Origin: Virgibacillus_R byunsanensis
GTDB taxonomy: Bacteria; Bacillota; Bacilli; Bacillales; Amphibacillaceae
Assembly (NCBI RefSeq): GCF_042675965.1
Contig: NZ_JBHTKJ010000028.1
Span: forward strand, 1 to 42,329
DNA length: 42,329 nucleotides
Direction: 5' to 3'
How positions within the stretch are numbered: the stretch's first letter is position 1; every line of letters begins with the position of its first letter. Positions 1-8,470 of this stretch are shown piece after piece. The notes beneath the pieces were generated by a model. That model was given only the letters and a program-made list of their open reading frames with translations, was not told where the DNA came from and did not search any database. The translations under genes were made by a program, and so were the position numbers.

Positions 1-478
1 CAAAAGCAATTTTCCCTTCTTTTTTGGCTCGGTAAATATCTTCAGTTGTCTCAGCTCGAATTACTAACTCCTGATGAGCAAAATCACTGTAGCGGATTCC
101 TAAATCATGGAGAACATCATTCCATTTCCAACCTGCATTAGAAGTAATGAAGGCTGTTCCATCCATAAAGTTCTCAAAAACAACATCTAAGCCTGATTTA
201 CTTAGACCCTCATACCCGGTCCAATCCCTTCCTTGCCTTCTGAACTCAAAAATCTGACTGAGATCATCAGGTGTAACAAAAGTATGTTCATGAAGAGAAA
301 TAACTAAATTTTCATCCATAAACTTTTCTACTTTTTCTTCCTCATCTTTAGATACAGGATACATAAATGGCTCAACACGGTCATATTCCCTTGCTAGTTT
401 ATAAGGTTTATAGTCTTTCTCCTCTTCTAGATACGAAAACGAACGATAGCCATCATATTTCTTCGGTTTTATTGGCAT
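1..478 (-). CDS. Peptidase M19-type (membrane dipeptidase family) protein, C-terminus beyond window edge
   Basis: This is the first ~159 residues of a protein starting MPIKPKKYDG and running off the left edge. The ATG is preceded by a purine-rich GGGAAGGGAG site. It contains LVISLHEHTFV near residue 60 and ends AKKEGKIAF, where M19 dipeptidases have the strand leading into the metal site. Members of this group are zinc-dependent dipeptidase-like hydrolases, often beside catabolic or transport genes. It lies downstream of two broken nitroreductase genes on the same strand and may have been co-transcribed with them. The visible part has no frameshift. The family assignment rests on overall resemblance, and the metal ligands in the missing half cannot be checked. 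Confidence 0.6.
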   Translation of the reverse strand, partial: MPIKPKKYDGYRSFSYLEEEKDYKPYKLAREYDRVEPFMYPVSKDEEEKVEKFMDENLVISLHEHTFVTPDDLSQIFEFRRQGRDWTGYEGLSKSGLDVVFENFMDGTAFITSNAGWKWNDVLHDLGIRYSDFAHQELVIRAETTEDIYRAKKEGKIAF

Positions 479-521
479 TCTATAATCTCCCTTCCCTCTT
501 TTTTTACTATGGTACGTCTCT

Positions 522-1043
522 TCATGCTTTACGCTTTCTATAGGCAAGTGATTCTTTCTTTTTGATACTTGTCAGATAACCTATTGAATTCACACCAATC
601 GGTTTTACATCCTGAGGAATTTTCAAATGATCCTTCAATCTTTCTTCATTAAAACCAACTACCCAACTGGCGAGTCCAAGATTTGCAATAGCAACGAGTA
701 AATTTTAAGTAGCTGCTGCAACATCAATAATTGACCCAAGATATCCCATTTCACCATACCTTGATTTTGTGCGCTTATGGTTGGCACAACAAACAAAAAC
801 TACAGTAGCATCCTTAATCCAATTTTGATGGTCCCTCCCTTTGAGTGATAACCTAGATATGTACAACGAGCTAACTTTTCTTTCACCTCCTCAGTTCTCA
901 CAACAATGAATTCCCAAGGGCATATTTCTGTTTGATGGTGCTGTTGTTGCACATTTCAGTAACAAATCAACCGTCTCTTCATCAACAGGTCGATCTGAAT
1001 ATGATTGATCGCTGACACGACTATCAAAAACATCTTCTTTCAT
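522..1043 (-). pseudogene. Nitroreductase-family protein, broken by frameshifts and a stop
   Basis: The ATG at 1043 follows an AGGGGGTG ribosome site. The first 50 residues (MKEDVFDSRVSD..., then RPVDEETVDLLLKCATTAPSNRN) match the N-terminal FMN-binding region of nitroreductases. The frame then breaks at ~920: the expected PWEFIVVRTEEVKEKL continues in another frame. It breaks again at ~840, before DHQNWIKDATVVFVCCANHKR. A TAA interrupts AAAT*NLLVAIANLGLASWVVGFNEE near 705. The C-terminal half (LKIPQDVKPIGVNSIGYL) is still readable, ending at a TGA at 522. At least three lesions make a functional product unlikely. The fragment just upstream is also nitroreductase-like. Confidence 0.75.
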
Positions 1044-1045
1044 TA

Positions 1046-1416
1046 TCAATCATCAACACCCCCTTTATGGACAAAGTACGTATAAGAGAACCGAGGTGGA
1101 AGTTCTGGTTTATCAACTGGATGACTATGGTAACGACAGCAACCGGTAAATAAACTTTTGGTAATTGAAGCACCTTTCTCAACTGAACAGAATCAAATTC
1201 TCGAACAACCGAAGTTCCAAGCTTTTCTAATTGAGCTAGGATGCGTAAGTTTTGCAAGACAGAAAATGTGTCATCTAATGCAACTTCCCTACCAATCTCA
1301 CTCAAGCATGCATCTGCTCTTCTAATGCCATTTAAAATGACACAGACATAAAGAGCACCCTTCAACCAAGACTGTCCACTTTCTGTTCCTCCTGTAAAGA
1401 ATTCTAAGATTTTCAC
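1046..1416 (-). pseudogene. Second nitroreductase-like gene remnant (C-terminal part, frameshifted)
   Basis: A 130-residue frame opens at GTG 1416, but that GTG overlaps the GGAGGTG ribosome-site motif, so it is a doubtful start. Residues such as VLQNLRILAQLEKLGTSVV and LRKVLQLPKVYLPVAVV look like the last helix and strand of nitroreductases. The expected ending, GYHSHPVDKPELPPR-like, is found in another frame after a shift near 1125-1135 and stops at 1046, three bases before the next gene. The N-terminal half of the fold is missing. I read this as a truncated, frameshifted paralogue of the next gene; the assignment comes from resemblance only. Confidence 0.5.
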
Positions 1417-1933
1417 CTCCTACTTTAGTAGCATACAGAAGATAAAATGTATTCTGTTTATACCAATATTCTGAATTTTTTTGATAAAAAAATTATGGCT
1501 ACTTGCGTGCATCAAAAGTATTAGACTATTTATGTACTTCTAATAGAATACCGGTACAATTCTATAGTTGAAGAAGTAACTACTTCAACAATTAAGTTAA
1601 AGGTTACAAACTGAAGGATTTACAACACCACACATTTTTTAGAACATCTTGGTCCATTAATCGTTGAACACAATTACTCCGTTGCAACTCTAGCATCAAA
1701 TTGATCAGCCAACTGCGTGTACAATTTTTAACCGTCTTTTTGCAGCTCCTTTAATAATTTGATATTTAGAAAGGTATATCTACTAATTTTGTATTGTTCT
1801 TAATTATATACATTTTTTATAAAAAATCAATAAATATATTAAAAAAATTTTATGTAAATGCTTAATTTTTAAAAAAATTTTACATGATGGTAGATTTTAG
1901 AATAAAAAACTCGACCTTTAATACTAAATATAA
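1417..1933. other. Gene-free AT-rich stretch
   Basis: Very AT-rich, with stops in all frames. I see no coherent ORF, RNA gene or strong hairpin. A minus-strand frame running from GTG 2122 into this region (to 1880) is the tail of the inverted vWA segment read into non-homologous DNA; its hydrophobic end is probably accidental. Confidence 0.5.
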
Positions 1934-1997
1934 AAGCACGAACCAAGACAAACAAACGAAACCGCCTATGGCGAGGAAAATAAAGATCCCGTTGCAA

Positions 1998-2485
1998 TCG
2001 AAGGCATCGCGATTATCTTCCTGTGGCTCGAGCTGCATGATGTTGGCTCCTGTGTTTTGATAGAGGGAACCTGAGAAGGAATGAAATTCATGAAAATAGT
2101 TTGGTTGATAGCTTTCCTTCACGTCATTTGTATCCTCCCAGAATCCAATGATGGAGTGGGGGATCTTCAGTTGTTTTAATACTTCATGGAATAGTACGCG
2201 ATCCCTCGCTTTGTTTCATCCATTTTATTGTGCATGGAAGCGGAACAGTCGATAAGCGGGGTGAGAGCAGCATCCATATCTTTTGATTCGTGGATTTTCA
2301 TCCGTAATAACGGGCAATAATTTTTTGGAAAGTCGACCGATGACTAAACCTTTCCGTGGTGCATTTCGCTTGTGCTCCAATACTTTTTCGATGGTGGTTG
2401 CAAGCTTTCGTTTGTACGTTTCGAATGTGCTGACGGTGTGCTTGTAAGCAAGTTCATCTTCTCGGGTTGGAGATTCTGCTTTTTT
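1998..2485 (-). other. Inverted middle segment of the vWA pseudogene, with the MIDAS motif
   Basis: Read on the minus strand, this segment gives REDELAYKHTVSTFETYKRK, then HKRNAPRKGLVIGRLSKKLL, a shift, ESKDMDAALTPLIDCSASMH (DxSxS metal-site motif), another shift at ~2195, and LKQLKIPHSIIGFWEDTNDV, ending EPQEDNRDAFD near 2000. The flanking plus-strand sequence carries the preceding and following parts of the same protein. Both junctions have a short GTTGC-type match (left 1993-1997, right complement near 2498-2502), which could be microhomology but is too short to prove a mechanism. Confidence 0.75.
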
Positions 2486-2593
2486 CTAAGGAATTAGCAA
2501 CCAGACGAGAGAAGAACAAATTCCTGCTCGTATTCTCATACGGCGAACCAGCCGCTGCTGATTATGATCAGAATGGAATTATCGACACGAACA

Positions 2594-2784
2594 TCGCCGT
2601 ATAAGAAGCACGCAAAAAAGGCATCGATGTCATCGGAATGTTTCTCGCTAATGGAGAGATCGATGAACGAAAAGGTGAAACGATGCAAAATATATACGGA
2701 AAAAAACAACTAATGATTCCAAGTGTTAAGGAGTTACCTGAACACTTTGCACCGCTTTTGAAGAGGTTGTTGTTGCGGGTGGTT
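2594..2784 (+). repeat. Direct repeat of the vWA 3' end, copy A
   Basis: This 191-bp stretch is repeated in the same orientation at 17596-17786. I count about 14 mismatches and no gaps by eye. It encodes the last ~63 residues of the vWA protein (EARKKGIDVIGMFLA... to ...LLKRLLLR). The two copies bracket the peptide/amide island. Confidence 0.9.
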
Positions 2785-2787
2785 TAG

Positions 2788-3510
2788 GAGGGAAAAAAGG
2801 GGTGGAAATACCTCTAGTAACTTTTTCAGGATCAATTCTATTTTTCACTATTATTTTCCTTTCCATCCATCTAAATTATTTATGATAGCAATGTGTAAAA
2901 AAAGATTAAATCAACTATTTAAATTAACTAAGATGCACATCTATATTAAAAAAATTCAGTAAAATAATTCTCGCAAATTTATTCTCCATAATAAACATAT
3001 CCTTAAATTAAGAATATTAATTCGGTTATTCATTTGCTGTATTATTTAATTAATATTCAAAGAATATTTAATAAGGATAAGCTTATAGAGTATGAAAAAT
3101 GAAAAGTATAATACAATATTTTTTTGGGTTTGCATTGAATATTACGACAGCGGTAACAACTTACCTCACTAATTGTAATTTGTGAATATGCCATTCCCTC
3201 TTTCCTAATATCAACACGATTAATTCAGTATTAATTCCTTTGCCTTTTTCTACAGGCATTAAGTATATAAATAATAATTAGAGACACCATAATTTTTCCA
3301 ATTGGTATTTTAGCAATCAATCATTTACCCCTTCGATGTTTTCAATCTTTTCATGCCACCATGATCGAACCATTCTGGCTGTAGATTGTTATTCTATTTA
3401 CAGGGTCATGTTAAAACTAAGATTTTCAATTTTATTTTTTATAAACTTATTTTTTAGTACTATTACATCAATTTCCATAATTTGATCTGATTCTTTCTGA
3501 TTACCAACAG
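2788..3510. other. Gene-free stretch with faint coding debris
   Basis: There is no intact gene. On the minus strand at roughly 3180-3420, short frame-shifted patches read like protein (for example RSWWHEKIENIEGVND and MPVEKGKGINTELIV), interrupted by several stops. They may be the remains of one unidentified gene. The rest is AT-rich without recognisable features. Confidence 0.35.
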
Positions 3511-3540
3511 TTTTAGGGGAAGTTTGAACTTCCCCTAAAA
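3511..3540. terminator. Terminator hairpin at the end of the opp operon
   Basis: A perfect inverted repeat with two 14-base arms (TTTTAGGGGAAGTT and its complement) and a 2-base centre. It lies 38 bp past the stop of the last opp gene on the minus strand. Because the arms begin and end in T/A runs, it could terminate in both directions. Confidence 0.8.
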
Positions 3541-3578
3541 CCGTTTCATACTTCCTTAACTCCTCTAGCTACTGCCTC

Positions 3579-4580
3579 TTAAACATCATTAAACAAATGA
3601 CAAGCCACGTAATGATTTTTTGTGATTTCTCTATTAACTGGGATTTCCTTTTTACATATATCCATTACATATGGACATCTTGTATGAAAAACACATCCTG
3701 ATGGAGGGTTTAAAGGGGACGGAATCTCCCCCTTTAATATAATCCTTTCTTTCTTGAACCGTGGTTTAGGATTAGGTACAGCTGATAGCAGAGCTTTGGT
3801 GTACGGGTGATAAGGTGTTTCAAATAAGCTATCGGTAGATGCTTCTTCAACGATTTTACCCAAATACATAACCCCAATTTTGTCAGATATAAAACGTACA
3901 ACGCTAATATCATGAGCTATAAATAGATAAGTTAGCTTTAGATCTTGCTGTAAATGTCTTAATAAATTGATAATTTGAGACTGAATTGACACGTCAAGAG
4001 CAGATACTGGTTCATCAGAAATAATTATTTTCGGATTAACCACTAATGCCCTAGCTAGGCCTATACGCTGCATCTGACCTCCTGATAATTCATGAGGATA
4101 GCGGTAATAATGATCAATTCCCATACCTACTTTATTCAGGACTTCCAATACCTTATCCGTACGTTCTTTCTTGTTACCGATAGAATGTATTGCAAGAGGT
4201 TCTTCTAGGATATTTCCAATCCGCTTTCGTGGATTTAGTGAGGAATATGGATCCTGAAAAACCATTTGCAAGTCTTTTCTTACTTTCACTAACTCTCTAC
4301 TATTAAGCTGAAAAAGATCTTTGTTTTTATACATAGCCTTACCTTCAGTAGGTTCTGTTAAACGTAAAATACTCTTTCCCAAGGTACTTTTACCGCACCC
4401 TGATTCACCAACTAGACCAAATGTTTCTCCCTCATATAGTTTTAAAGACACATCATCTATAGCTTTAACTTGTTCTTTTGCACCCGCAAATATATTAAGA
4501 CTCCCTTTTACAGAGTAATATTTTCTTAAACCATTTACTTCTAGTAACGGGGGTTGTTCTTTATGGCTCTGAAGGGACAT
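3579..4580 (-). CDS. oppF: Oligopeptide/dipeptide ABC transporter ATP-binding protein (OppF type)
   Basis: One of two cytoplasmic ATPases that power peptide import. Walker A GESGCGKST lies at residues 58-66, the Q-loop at ~109, the signature LSGGQ at 165-169, Walker B IIISDE at 185-190 and a switch His in FIAHD near 222. The C-terminal Opp extension has cysteine motifs (CVFHTRCPYVMDICKKE) characteristic of OppD/OppF proteins. The 333-residue length is normal. Its ATG lies inside the upstream oppD gene (20-bp overlap), indicating translational coupling. It is the last gene of the six-gene minus-strand operon and is followed by a strong hairpin. Family certain; substrate not determinable from this subunit. 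Confidence 0.95.
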   Translation of the reverse strand: MSLQSHKEQPPLLEVNGLRKYYSVKGSLNIFAGAKEQVKAIDDVSLKLYEGETFGLVGESGCGKSTLGKSILRLTEPTEGKAMYKNKDLFQLNSRELVKVRKDLQMVFQDPYSSLNPRKRIGNILEEPLAIHSIGNKKERTDKVLEVLNKVGMGIDHYYRYPHELSGGQMQRIGLARALVVNPKIIISDEPVSALDVSIQSQIINLLRHLQQDLKLTYLFIAHDISVVRFISDKIGVMYLGKIVEEASTDSLFETPYHPYTKALLSAVPNPKPRFKKERIILKGEIPSPLNPPSGCVFHTRCPYVMDICKKEIPVNREITKNHYVACHLFNDV

Positions 4581-5580
4581 GTTTTTCCTCCTCTGTTAAA
4601 GAAATTTTCTCTGCATGCCAACATCTAACTTTTTGACCATTACGATAATCCCTTAGTTCAGGTTCTTTTGTTCTACACAGTTCGTCAGCAAATTCACATC
4701 GATCAGCAAAGCGACAACCATCAGGAATATTATTTAGTGAAGGAACACTGCCTTCAATAACATGTAATTCATCTAAACGATTACTATCTAGTTGTGGTAT
4801 AGATTTCATTAATCCTATGGTATAAGGATGAAGTGGATTATTAAAAAGTGTATCAATATCTGCCTCTTCAACAATCTGACCAAGATACATAACTACGACT
4901 CTAGTACATATCTCTGCAACAACTCCTAAATCGTGCGTTATAAATATGACACCCATTCCAAGTTCTTTTTTTGACCTTACGATTAAATCCAATATTTGGG
5001 CCTGAATAGTCACATCTAATGCTGTAGTAGGTTCATCAGCAATTAATAACTTGGGTTGACAGGCAAGAGCCATAGCGATCATAATCCTCTGTCGCATACC
5101 ACCAGATAACTGATGCGGAAATTCATTAATACGCTGTTCAGGTGCTGGAATTCCTGTAATTTTCAACATATTAATTGCTTTTTTATATGCTTCACTTTTT
5201 GAAACATTCTGATGTAGCAAAATAGATTCAACAATTTGGTTTCCAATTGTATAAACTGGATTTAGAGAACTCATTGGGTCTTGGAAGATCATTGCAATTT
5301 CGTTTCCACGTATACCTTGCATTTCTTTTTTGCTACATTTCAGTAAATCTTTACCTTGGAAGTAAACTGAACCCTCATACTCGGCAGAATACTTTTCATC
5401 AAATAGCCTCAGTATAGATTGAGAGGTTACACTTTTCCCACAACCAGATTCACCTACTACTCCCAATATTTCCCCTTCATCCACTTGAAAACTCACACCA
5501 TCTACTGCAGTGACACGCCCACTTTCAGTTTTAAAATGGGTCTTTAATTCATTAACATCCAGAAGATGTTGTTTAGACAT
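4561..5580 (-). CDS. oppD: Oligopeptide/dipeptide ABC transporter ATP-binding protein (OppD type)
   Basis: This is the second ATPase of the peptide importer, 339 residues. Walker A GESGCGKS lies at 43-50, signature LSGGM at 158-162 and Walker B LLIADEP at 178-184. The C-terminal oligopeptide domain has GCRFADRCEFADELC. The start is the ATG at 5580 (MSKQHLLDVN), 8 bases after GGGAGG; an in-frame GTG three codons earlier lies inside that ribosome site. The gap to the upstream permease gene is only 15 bp. It should pair with OppF as a heterodimer on the two permeases. Confidence 0.95.
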   Translation of the reverse strand: MSKQHLLDVNELKTHFKTESGRVTAVDGVSFQVDEGEILGVVGESGCGKSVTSQSILRLFDEKYSAEYEGSVYFQGKDLLKCSKKEMQGIRGNEIAMIFQDPMSSLNPVYTIGNQIVESILLHQNVSKSEAYKKAINMLKITGIPAPEQRINEFPHQLSGGMRQRIMIAMALACQPKLLIADEPTTALDVTIQAQILDLIVRSKKELGMGVIFITHDLGVVAEICTRVVVMYLGQIVEEADIDTLFNNPLHPYTIGLMKSIPQLDSNRLDELHVIEGSVPSLNNIPDGCRFADRCEFADELCRTKEPELRDYRNGQKVRCWHAEKISLTEEEKHVPSEP

Positions 5581-5595
5581 AATTAACACCTCCCT

Positions 5596-6495
5596 TTATT
5601 TTTTCGTATTTTTAATGTGAGGGTCTATTAGGTCTCGAAAACCATCACCTAGTAAATTTAGTCCTAACACAGATAAAGCAATAGTAATACCTGGAAAGAC
5701 GGTCATCCACCAAGCATTAAAAATTACAATCTTTCCATCATATAAAATGTTCCCCCAACTTGGGTCCGGTGCAGGTACACCAGCACCTAAAAAACTCAAT
5801 GCTGCCTCAACAATAATTGCTTCAGCAAAAATAAAAGTAGCTTGAATTACAAGTGGAGAAATAGTATTTGGCATAATATGTCGCCATATGATCCTCCACG
5901 AACTTGCTCCTTGCGCTTCCATAGCTTCAATATAGGTTTGCTCTCGTACTACTAAAGCTGAGGACCTTATTACACGAGCAACATAAGGAGTATACACTAT
6001 ACTTAAAGCGATAATTACATTTATGGTCATTGGTCCTAATGCAGCCATTAAAGCAATAGCCAGTAGTATGGCTGGAATTGACATTAAGCCATCACTTATC
6101 CGCATTAGTATATGATCAAGAAACCGATAATAACTAGCATATAAACCAATTATCATTCCAAAGATTGAGGACAAGGTAGCAACAGCCAATCCAACTCCCA
6201 GTGTAGTTTGTGCTCCGTAAGCTATCCGTGAAAGAAGGTCTCTTCCAAAATTATCTGTACCCAATAGATGTTCTGCATTTGGACCTTGTAATCTATCTGA
6301 TACTACCATTTCATATGGATTATAGGATACAATTAAGGGACCCAATAGAGCCATTATAGTTAAAAAGATAAGTATGGTACCCCCAGTAACCATAAGCTTG
6401 TTGGATACAAGGCGATTAATAAATAATTTCCTTTGCTGTTTTTTAAAATTATATTTTACTTCGGAGAGTTTTACTTCATTCCTAATCAAGCCCAT
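5596..6495 (-). CDS. oppC: Oligopeptide/dipeptide ABC transporter permease (OppC/DppC type)
   Basis: 299-residue inner permease of the importer. An N-terminal cytoplasmic segment is followed by the OppC_N-type helix (ILIFLTIMALLGPLIV) and the periplasmic-side NPYEM and LLGTDNFGRDLLSRI motifs typical of DppC/OppC. Next come about five more membrane helices and the EAA coupling loop (EAMEAQGASSWRIIWRHIMP) that contacts the ATPases. It lies 14 bp after the OppB-type gene and 15 bp before oppD, so it is clearly in the operon. Start ATG with AAAGGTGG upstream. Confidence 0.93.
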   Translation of the reverse strand: MGLIRNEVKLSEVKYNFKKQQRKLFINRLVSNKLMVTGGTILIFLTIMALLGPLIVSYNPYEMVVSDRLQGPNAEHLLGTDNFGRDLLSRIAYGAQTTLGVGLAVATLSSIFGMIIGLYASYYRFLDHILMRISDGLMSIPAILLAIALMAALGPMTINVIIALSIVYTPYVARVIRSSALVVREQTYIEAMEAQGASSWRIIWRHIMPNTISPLVIQATFIFAEAIIVEAALSFLGAGVPAPDPSWGNILYDGKIVIFNAWWMTVFPGITIALSVLGLNLLGDGFRDLIDPHIKNTKK

Positions 6496-6509
6496 TTCCC
6501 CCCACCTTT

Positions 6510-7460
6510 CTACTTGCGTTCCAATCGGACACGAGGATCAATAACTCCGTATAATAAGTCAATTATTAGATTAATAAAGACATATAAAAAGGTAACAAAT
6601 AATACAACTCCCTGAATAACTGCATAGTCCCTTCTTTCAACTGAATTAATTATCAATTGACCTAGACCTGGAATGTTAAATATAGTTTCAGTAACTACTG
6701 CTCCAGCTACCAAAGTACCAAAAGTTTGTCCAATTACAGTTAAGATAGGAAGAAACGCATTACGTAAAGCATGTTTATATATAACATTGCGATCCTTCAC
6801 TCCTTTTGAAACAGCTGTTTTAATATAACTAGTATTCAACACTTCTAACATAGAAGAACGTGTCATACGTGCAATAAGTGCAGCTTGAATAGCTCCCAAA
6901 GAAATTGCTGGTAATATAAGATACTGGACATGATTCCATATTCCATTACTTAGGGGTTGATAACCTGCAACTGGTAGCCAACCTAATTGCACACCAAACA
7001 ATAAGATCAGGAAAAGCCCAAGTAAGAAACTTGGAACAGATAGACCTAACAATGAAAATCCCATAATAGATTGATCAACAGTAGAACCTCGTAGCTTCGC
7101 AGCAACAATTCCAAATGGAATAGCTATTAATAAAGCAATAGCTTCACCAATAAGTGCAAGGGATAGAGTTGGTTTTATATGTAGCATTATTGAATTAATC
7201 ACTGAGTCTTTCATAAAATAGGAGGTTCCTAGATCTCCCTGTACAACACCAGATATCCAATTCCAATACTGTAAAAGTAATGGTTCGTTAAGTCCAATTT
7301 GTTCTCGCATTGCTTCAATTTGTTCACTAGTAGCCTCTTCTCCCAATATTACTGCTGCTGGATCACCAGGAGTTAAGTGAATTATCATAAAGATAACCAC
7401 AGAGACAATTAATAAAACAGGTATGAGCGAGAGGATCCTTTTTAATATATATATATGCAT
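6510..7460 (-). CDS. oppB: Oligopeptide/dipeptide ABC transporter permease (OppB/DppB type)
   Basis: 316-residue permease. It has the characteristic opening MHIYILKRILSLIPVLLIVS and the HLTPGDPA motif near residue 29, then about six membrane helices and the EAA loop (NTSYIKTAVSKGVKDRNVIYKHALRNA). It ends in a RVRLERK tail, as in many DppB proteins (DPRVRL). The start ATG follows AGAGGAGGG. It is separated from the upstream hydrolase gene by 111 bp that contains a perfect 24-bp palindrome. Confidence 0.94.
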   Translation of the reverse strand: MHIYILKRILSLIPVLLIVSVVIFMIIHLTPGDPAAVILGEEATSEQIEAMREQIGLNEPLLLQYWNWISGVVQGDLGTSYFMKDSVINSIMLHIKPTLSLALIGEAIALLIAIPFGIVAAKLRGSTVDQSIMGFSLLGLSVPSFLLGLFLILLFGVQLGWLPVAGYQPLSNGIWNHVQYLILPAISLGAIQAALIARMTRSSMLEVLNTSYIKTAVSKGVKDRNVIYKHALRNAFLPILTVIGQTFGTLVAGAVVTETIFNIPGLGQLIINSVERRDYAVIQGVVLFVTFLYVFINLIIDLLYGVIDPRVRLERK

Positions 7461-7521
7461 TTAAAACCCTCCTCTTAAAGGAACATCACTTTGAAAGTGG
7501 TAATATCTCATATTTGATTTA

Positions 7522-7545
7522 ACCCCATTGTTATAACAATGGGGT
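7522..7545. promoter_or_regulatory. Perfect 24-bp palindrome inside the opp operon
   Basis: ACCCCATTG-TTATAA-CAATGGGGT is fully self-complementary over 24 bases. It lies between the hydrolase stop and the oppB ribosome site. On the operon strand it is not followed by a clean T run, so it may be an RNA-processing or partial-termination hairpin that sets the ratio of binding protein to membrane parts. A protein-binding site is the alternative. Confidence 0.6.
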
Positions 7546-7571
7546 ATATTTTTTATAAACTAGACCTTATA

Positions 7572-8435
7572 TTAACTTCTAGTTTTTTTCACAAATCCCA
7601 AAATAGTACTATTAAGTTTATTTGTTTCATCTTTCATTACACTATGGCTACTTTCTTCTAATAATAGAAATTTGCTATTGGGTAGTTCACTAGCTATTAT
7701 TTCACTTTCCTCTATAGGTGTAATCCAGTCATGACGCCCCGCAATTACAAGGCTTGGCACGGTAATAGTTGAGAGTCGTCCTGTGATGTCTAATTCTTTA
7801 AGAAAACCACCAAATCCTTCATTTATTGCCTCATAAGATCTATTTATTTTTAGTTTAGGTTGATCGTTGTTAGCCGAAGCGTGATCACGAGAATACAATG
7901 GTTCCATTACTTCAAAGTAGTAAGTAAGCTGTTCCTGTGACTCAAATGCTCCATTAAAAAGGATATCAGCTACTCTCTTTTGTTCATCTGTCCCATTTTT
8001 CTCAACGAATTTTTTAGCTTTATCCATAAATCGGTAACTAGCAGTAGTAGTAGCAAGTATTAACCCTTCCAAATTATCTTGGTATTTGAGTGCGTAATTC
8101 ATCGCAACCGTACCGCCATATGAATGGCCAAGAACCCAGATTTTTCCTAAGCCAAGATATTTCCTTAATTCCTCAATATCTTCAACATTATTTTCCAAAT
8201 TGTAACTTGATTGTGGGCCAGTCGCAGAAAAACCACTGCCCCTGTTATCGATATATACTAATTGAATTTCTTCAGTTAAATCATCTAGATATGGTTTAAA
8301 ATAAGCGTGTGTTCCACCAGGTCCACCATGCAAAACGAAACAAACTGGTTTTTCCTTTAGTTTTTCTCCATCTGGTACGAAACCAGCCCCATTGATATCA
8401 AAGAAAATCCTTGTTTTATTTATATTTGCAAACAT
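7572..8435 (-). CDS. Alpha/beta hydrolase, proline iminopeptidase-like (S33)
   Basis: 287 residues with the S33 hallmarks. The oxyanion motif HGGPGG lies at 36-41, the nucleophile elbow GHSYGG at 103-108 (Ser105), the acid Asp236 in GRHDWITP and the base His264 in ESSHS. There is no signal peptide, so it acts in the cytoplasm. Family members remove N-terminal proline or hydrolyse related amides and esters. It lies within the peptide-transport operon, between the binding protein and the permeases, so it probably processes the imported compound. A paralogue at 13342-14217 has the same opening (MFA-IN-T--FFD) and all three catalytic residues at identical positions. Confidence 0.85.
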   Translation of the reverse strand: MFANINKTRIFFDINGAGFVPDGEKLKEKPVCFVLHGGPGGTHAYFKPYLDDLTEEIQLVYIDNRGSGFSATGPQSSYNLENNVEDIEELRKYLGLGKIWVLGHSYGGTVAMNYALKYQDNLEGLILATTTASYRFMDKAKKFVEKNGTDEQKRVADILFNGAFESQEQLTYYFEVMEPLYSRDHASANNDQPKLKINRSYEAINEGFGGFLKELDITGRLSTITVPSLVIAGRHDWITPIEESEIIASELPNSKFLLLEESSHSVMKDETNKLNSTILGFVKKTRS

Positions 8436-8470
8436 TTAATCACTCCTTTATAAAGATAAAACACAATCTA

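Larger units (their letters stand above)
1934..2787 (+). pseudogene. vWA-domain (CobT/NorD-like) protein gene, scrambled by an internal inversion
   Basis: Three segments of one gene can be read. On the plus strand at ~1934-1997 there is an acidic linker-like piece (ETAYGEENKDPVAIEG). At ~1998-2485 the gene continues on the minus strand. From ~2487 it returns to the plus strand as KELATRREKNKFLLVFS, then IDVIGMFLANGEIDERKGE, and ends LLKRLLLRVV at TAG 2787. Reverse-complementing the middle piece restores the natural vWA order. The plus-strand part also has an in-frame TAA at ~2602, where the second copy near 17.6 kb has a serine codon. The family includes MoxR-linked vWA proteins such as NorD and CobT; the cellular role here is unknown. 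Upstream N-terminal sequence is lost. Confidence 0.8.

Noticed and set aside
1880..2122. 80-residue small membrane protein on the minus strand
   Set aside because: Its first half is the vWA protein (KESYQPNYFHEFHSF...) and its hydrophobic tail arises from reading past the inversion junction, so it is an artefact of rearrangement.
4321..4518. Plus-strand ORF inside oppF
   Set aside because: It is an antisense shadow of a strongly conserved ATPase gene with no ribosome site. The same holds for the antisense frames inside xsc, ald, the SSS gene and the TRAP gene.
7521..7546. Classical rho-independent terminator for the hydrolase gene
   Set aside because: On the transcribed strand the palindrome is not followed by a T run; the T-rich tail is on the opposite strand, where no gene ends.
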